From positions 6,658,649 through 6,722,648 of the forward strand of contig CM055312.2 of the NCBI GenBank assembly GCA_029255685.2: DNA of 64,000 nt. Direction: 5' to 3'. The stretch is from Silene conica (lineage: Eukaryota; Streptophyta; Magnoliopsida; Caryophyllales; Caryophyllaceae). Below the pieces are notes generated by a model. The model was not told the DNA's origin and did not search any database. It saw nothing but the letters and a program-made list of their open reading frames with translations. Positions 63,998-64,000 of this stretch are shown piece after piece; position 1 is the first letter of the stretch; each line of letters starts with the position of its first letter. A program made the position numbers and the translations under genes.

Positions 63998-64000
63998 CTC

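Overview
This is nuclear DNA from a flowering plant, made almost entirely of mobile and virus-derived sequence. The evidence is a CACTA transposon with a plant-type intron, chromovirus, Athila/Tat-type and Copia-type retrotransposons, a MITE, and an integrated plant pararetrovirus (family Caulimoviridae). I see no ordinary host gene. The species cannot be named from the sequence; a eudicot is likely.

Region 1 (1-1095) is the 3' end of a CACTA transposon: the last two exons of a transposase-like gene, about 20 copies of a GCGACGGA-type subterminal repeat, and a terminus ending TTGTAGTG at 1095.

Region 2 (1096-48929) is a 47.8-kb cluster of one endogenous pararetrovirus (EPRV) with a 6692-bp unit. 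The unit has one long ORF (1924 codons: 30K-type movement protein, coiled coil, coat protein with CCHC knuckle, aspartic protease, reverse transcriptase, RNase H, and an unassigned tail of about 235 residues). Its roughly 0.9-kb intergenic region holds a TATA box, an AATAAA and a tRNA-Met primer-binding site (PBS). Copies are nearly identical. The layout reads as: (a) an older minus-strand tandem array, F (21769-28518), then D+B (16467-14092 continuing at 8348), then A (to 1096); (b) two plus-strand viral insertions that split it, C (8349-14091) inside the D/B reading frame and E (16468-21768) at the PBS; (c) a plus-strand direct tandem array G-H-I (28518-48929). ORFs F, H and I are full length, and G has an in-frame 168-nt deletion. 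Several junctions fall within about 16 nt of the PBS, where caulimovirid virion DNA carries a discontinuity. Other junctions are patchworks of short viral fragments. The result includes an approximately 5-kb palindrome with no spacer, centred at 21768/21769, with a viral promoter in each arm.

Region 3 (48930-53545) starts with a second, different CACTA-like terminus abutting the viral end. It continues as AT-rich intergenic DNA with a small MITE (51322-51486), a possible hAT-like remnant and a solo LTR (52080-52539).

Region 4 (53546-64000) is a three-level retrotransposon nest. A decayed Athila/Tat-type Ty3 element (LTR, tRNA-Asp-type PBS, broken gag) is interrupted at 56561 by a minus-strand Copia-type element, whose LTR is interrupted by a minus-strand Tekay/Del-type chromovirus (56724-62514, target duplication CGATC). 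The chromovirus has lost most of its 5' LTR, gag, protease and the start of RT. Nothing here forms a cellular pathway. The functional logic is viral: in G-H-I each promoter is followed one unit later by a poly(A) signal, the layout needed for terminally redundant pregenomic RNA, while the inverted copies are predicted to produce double-stranded RNA.
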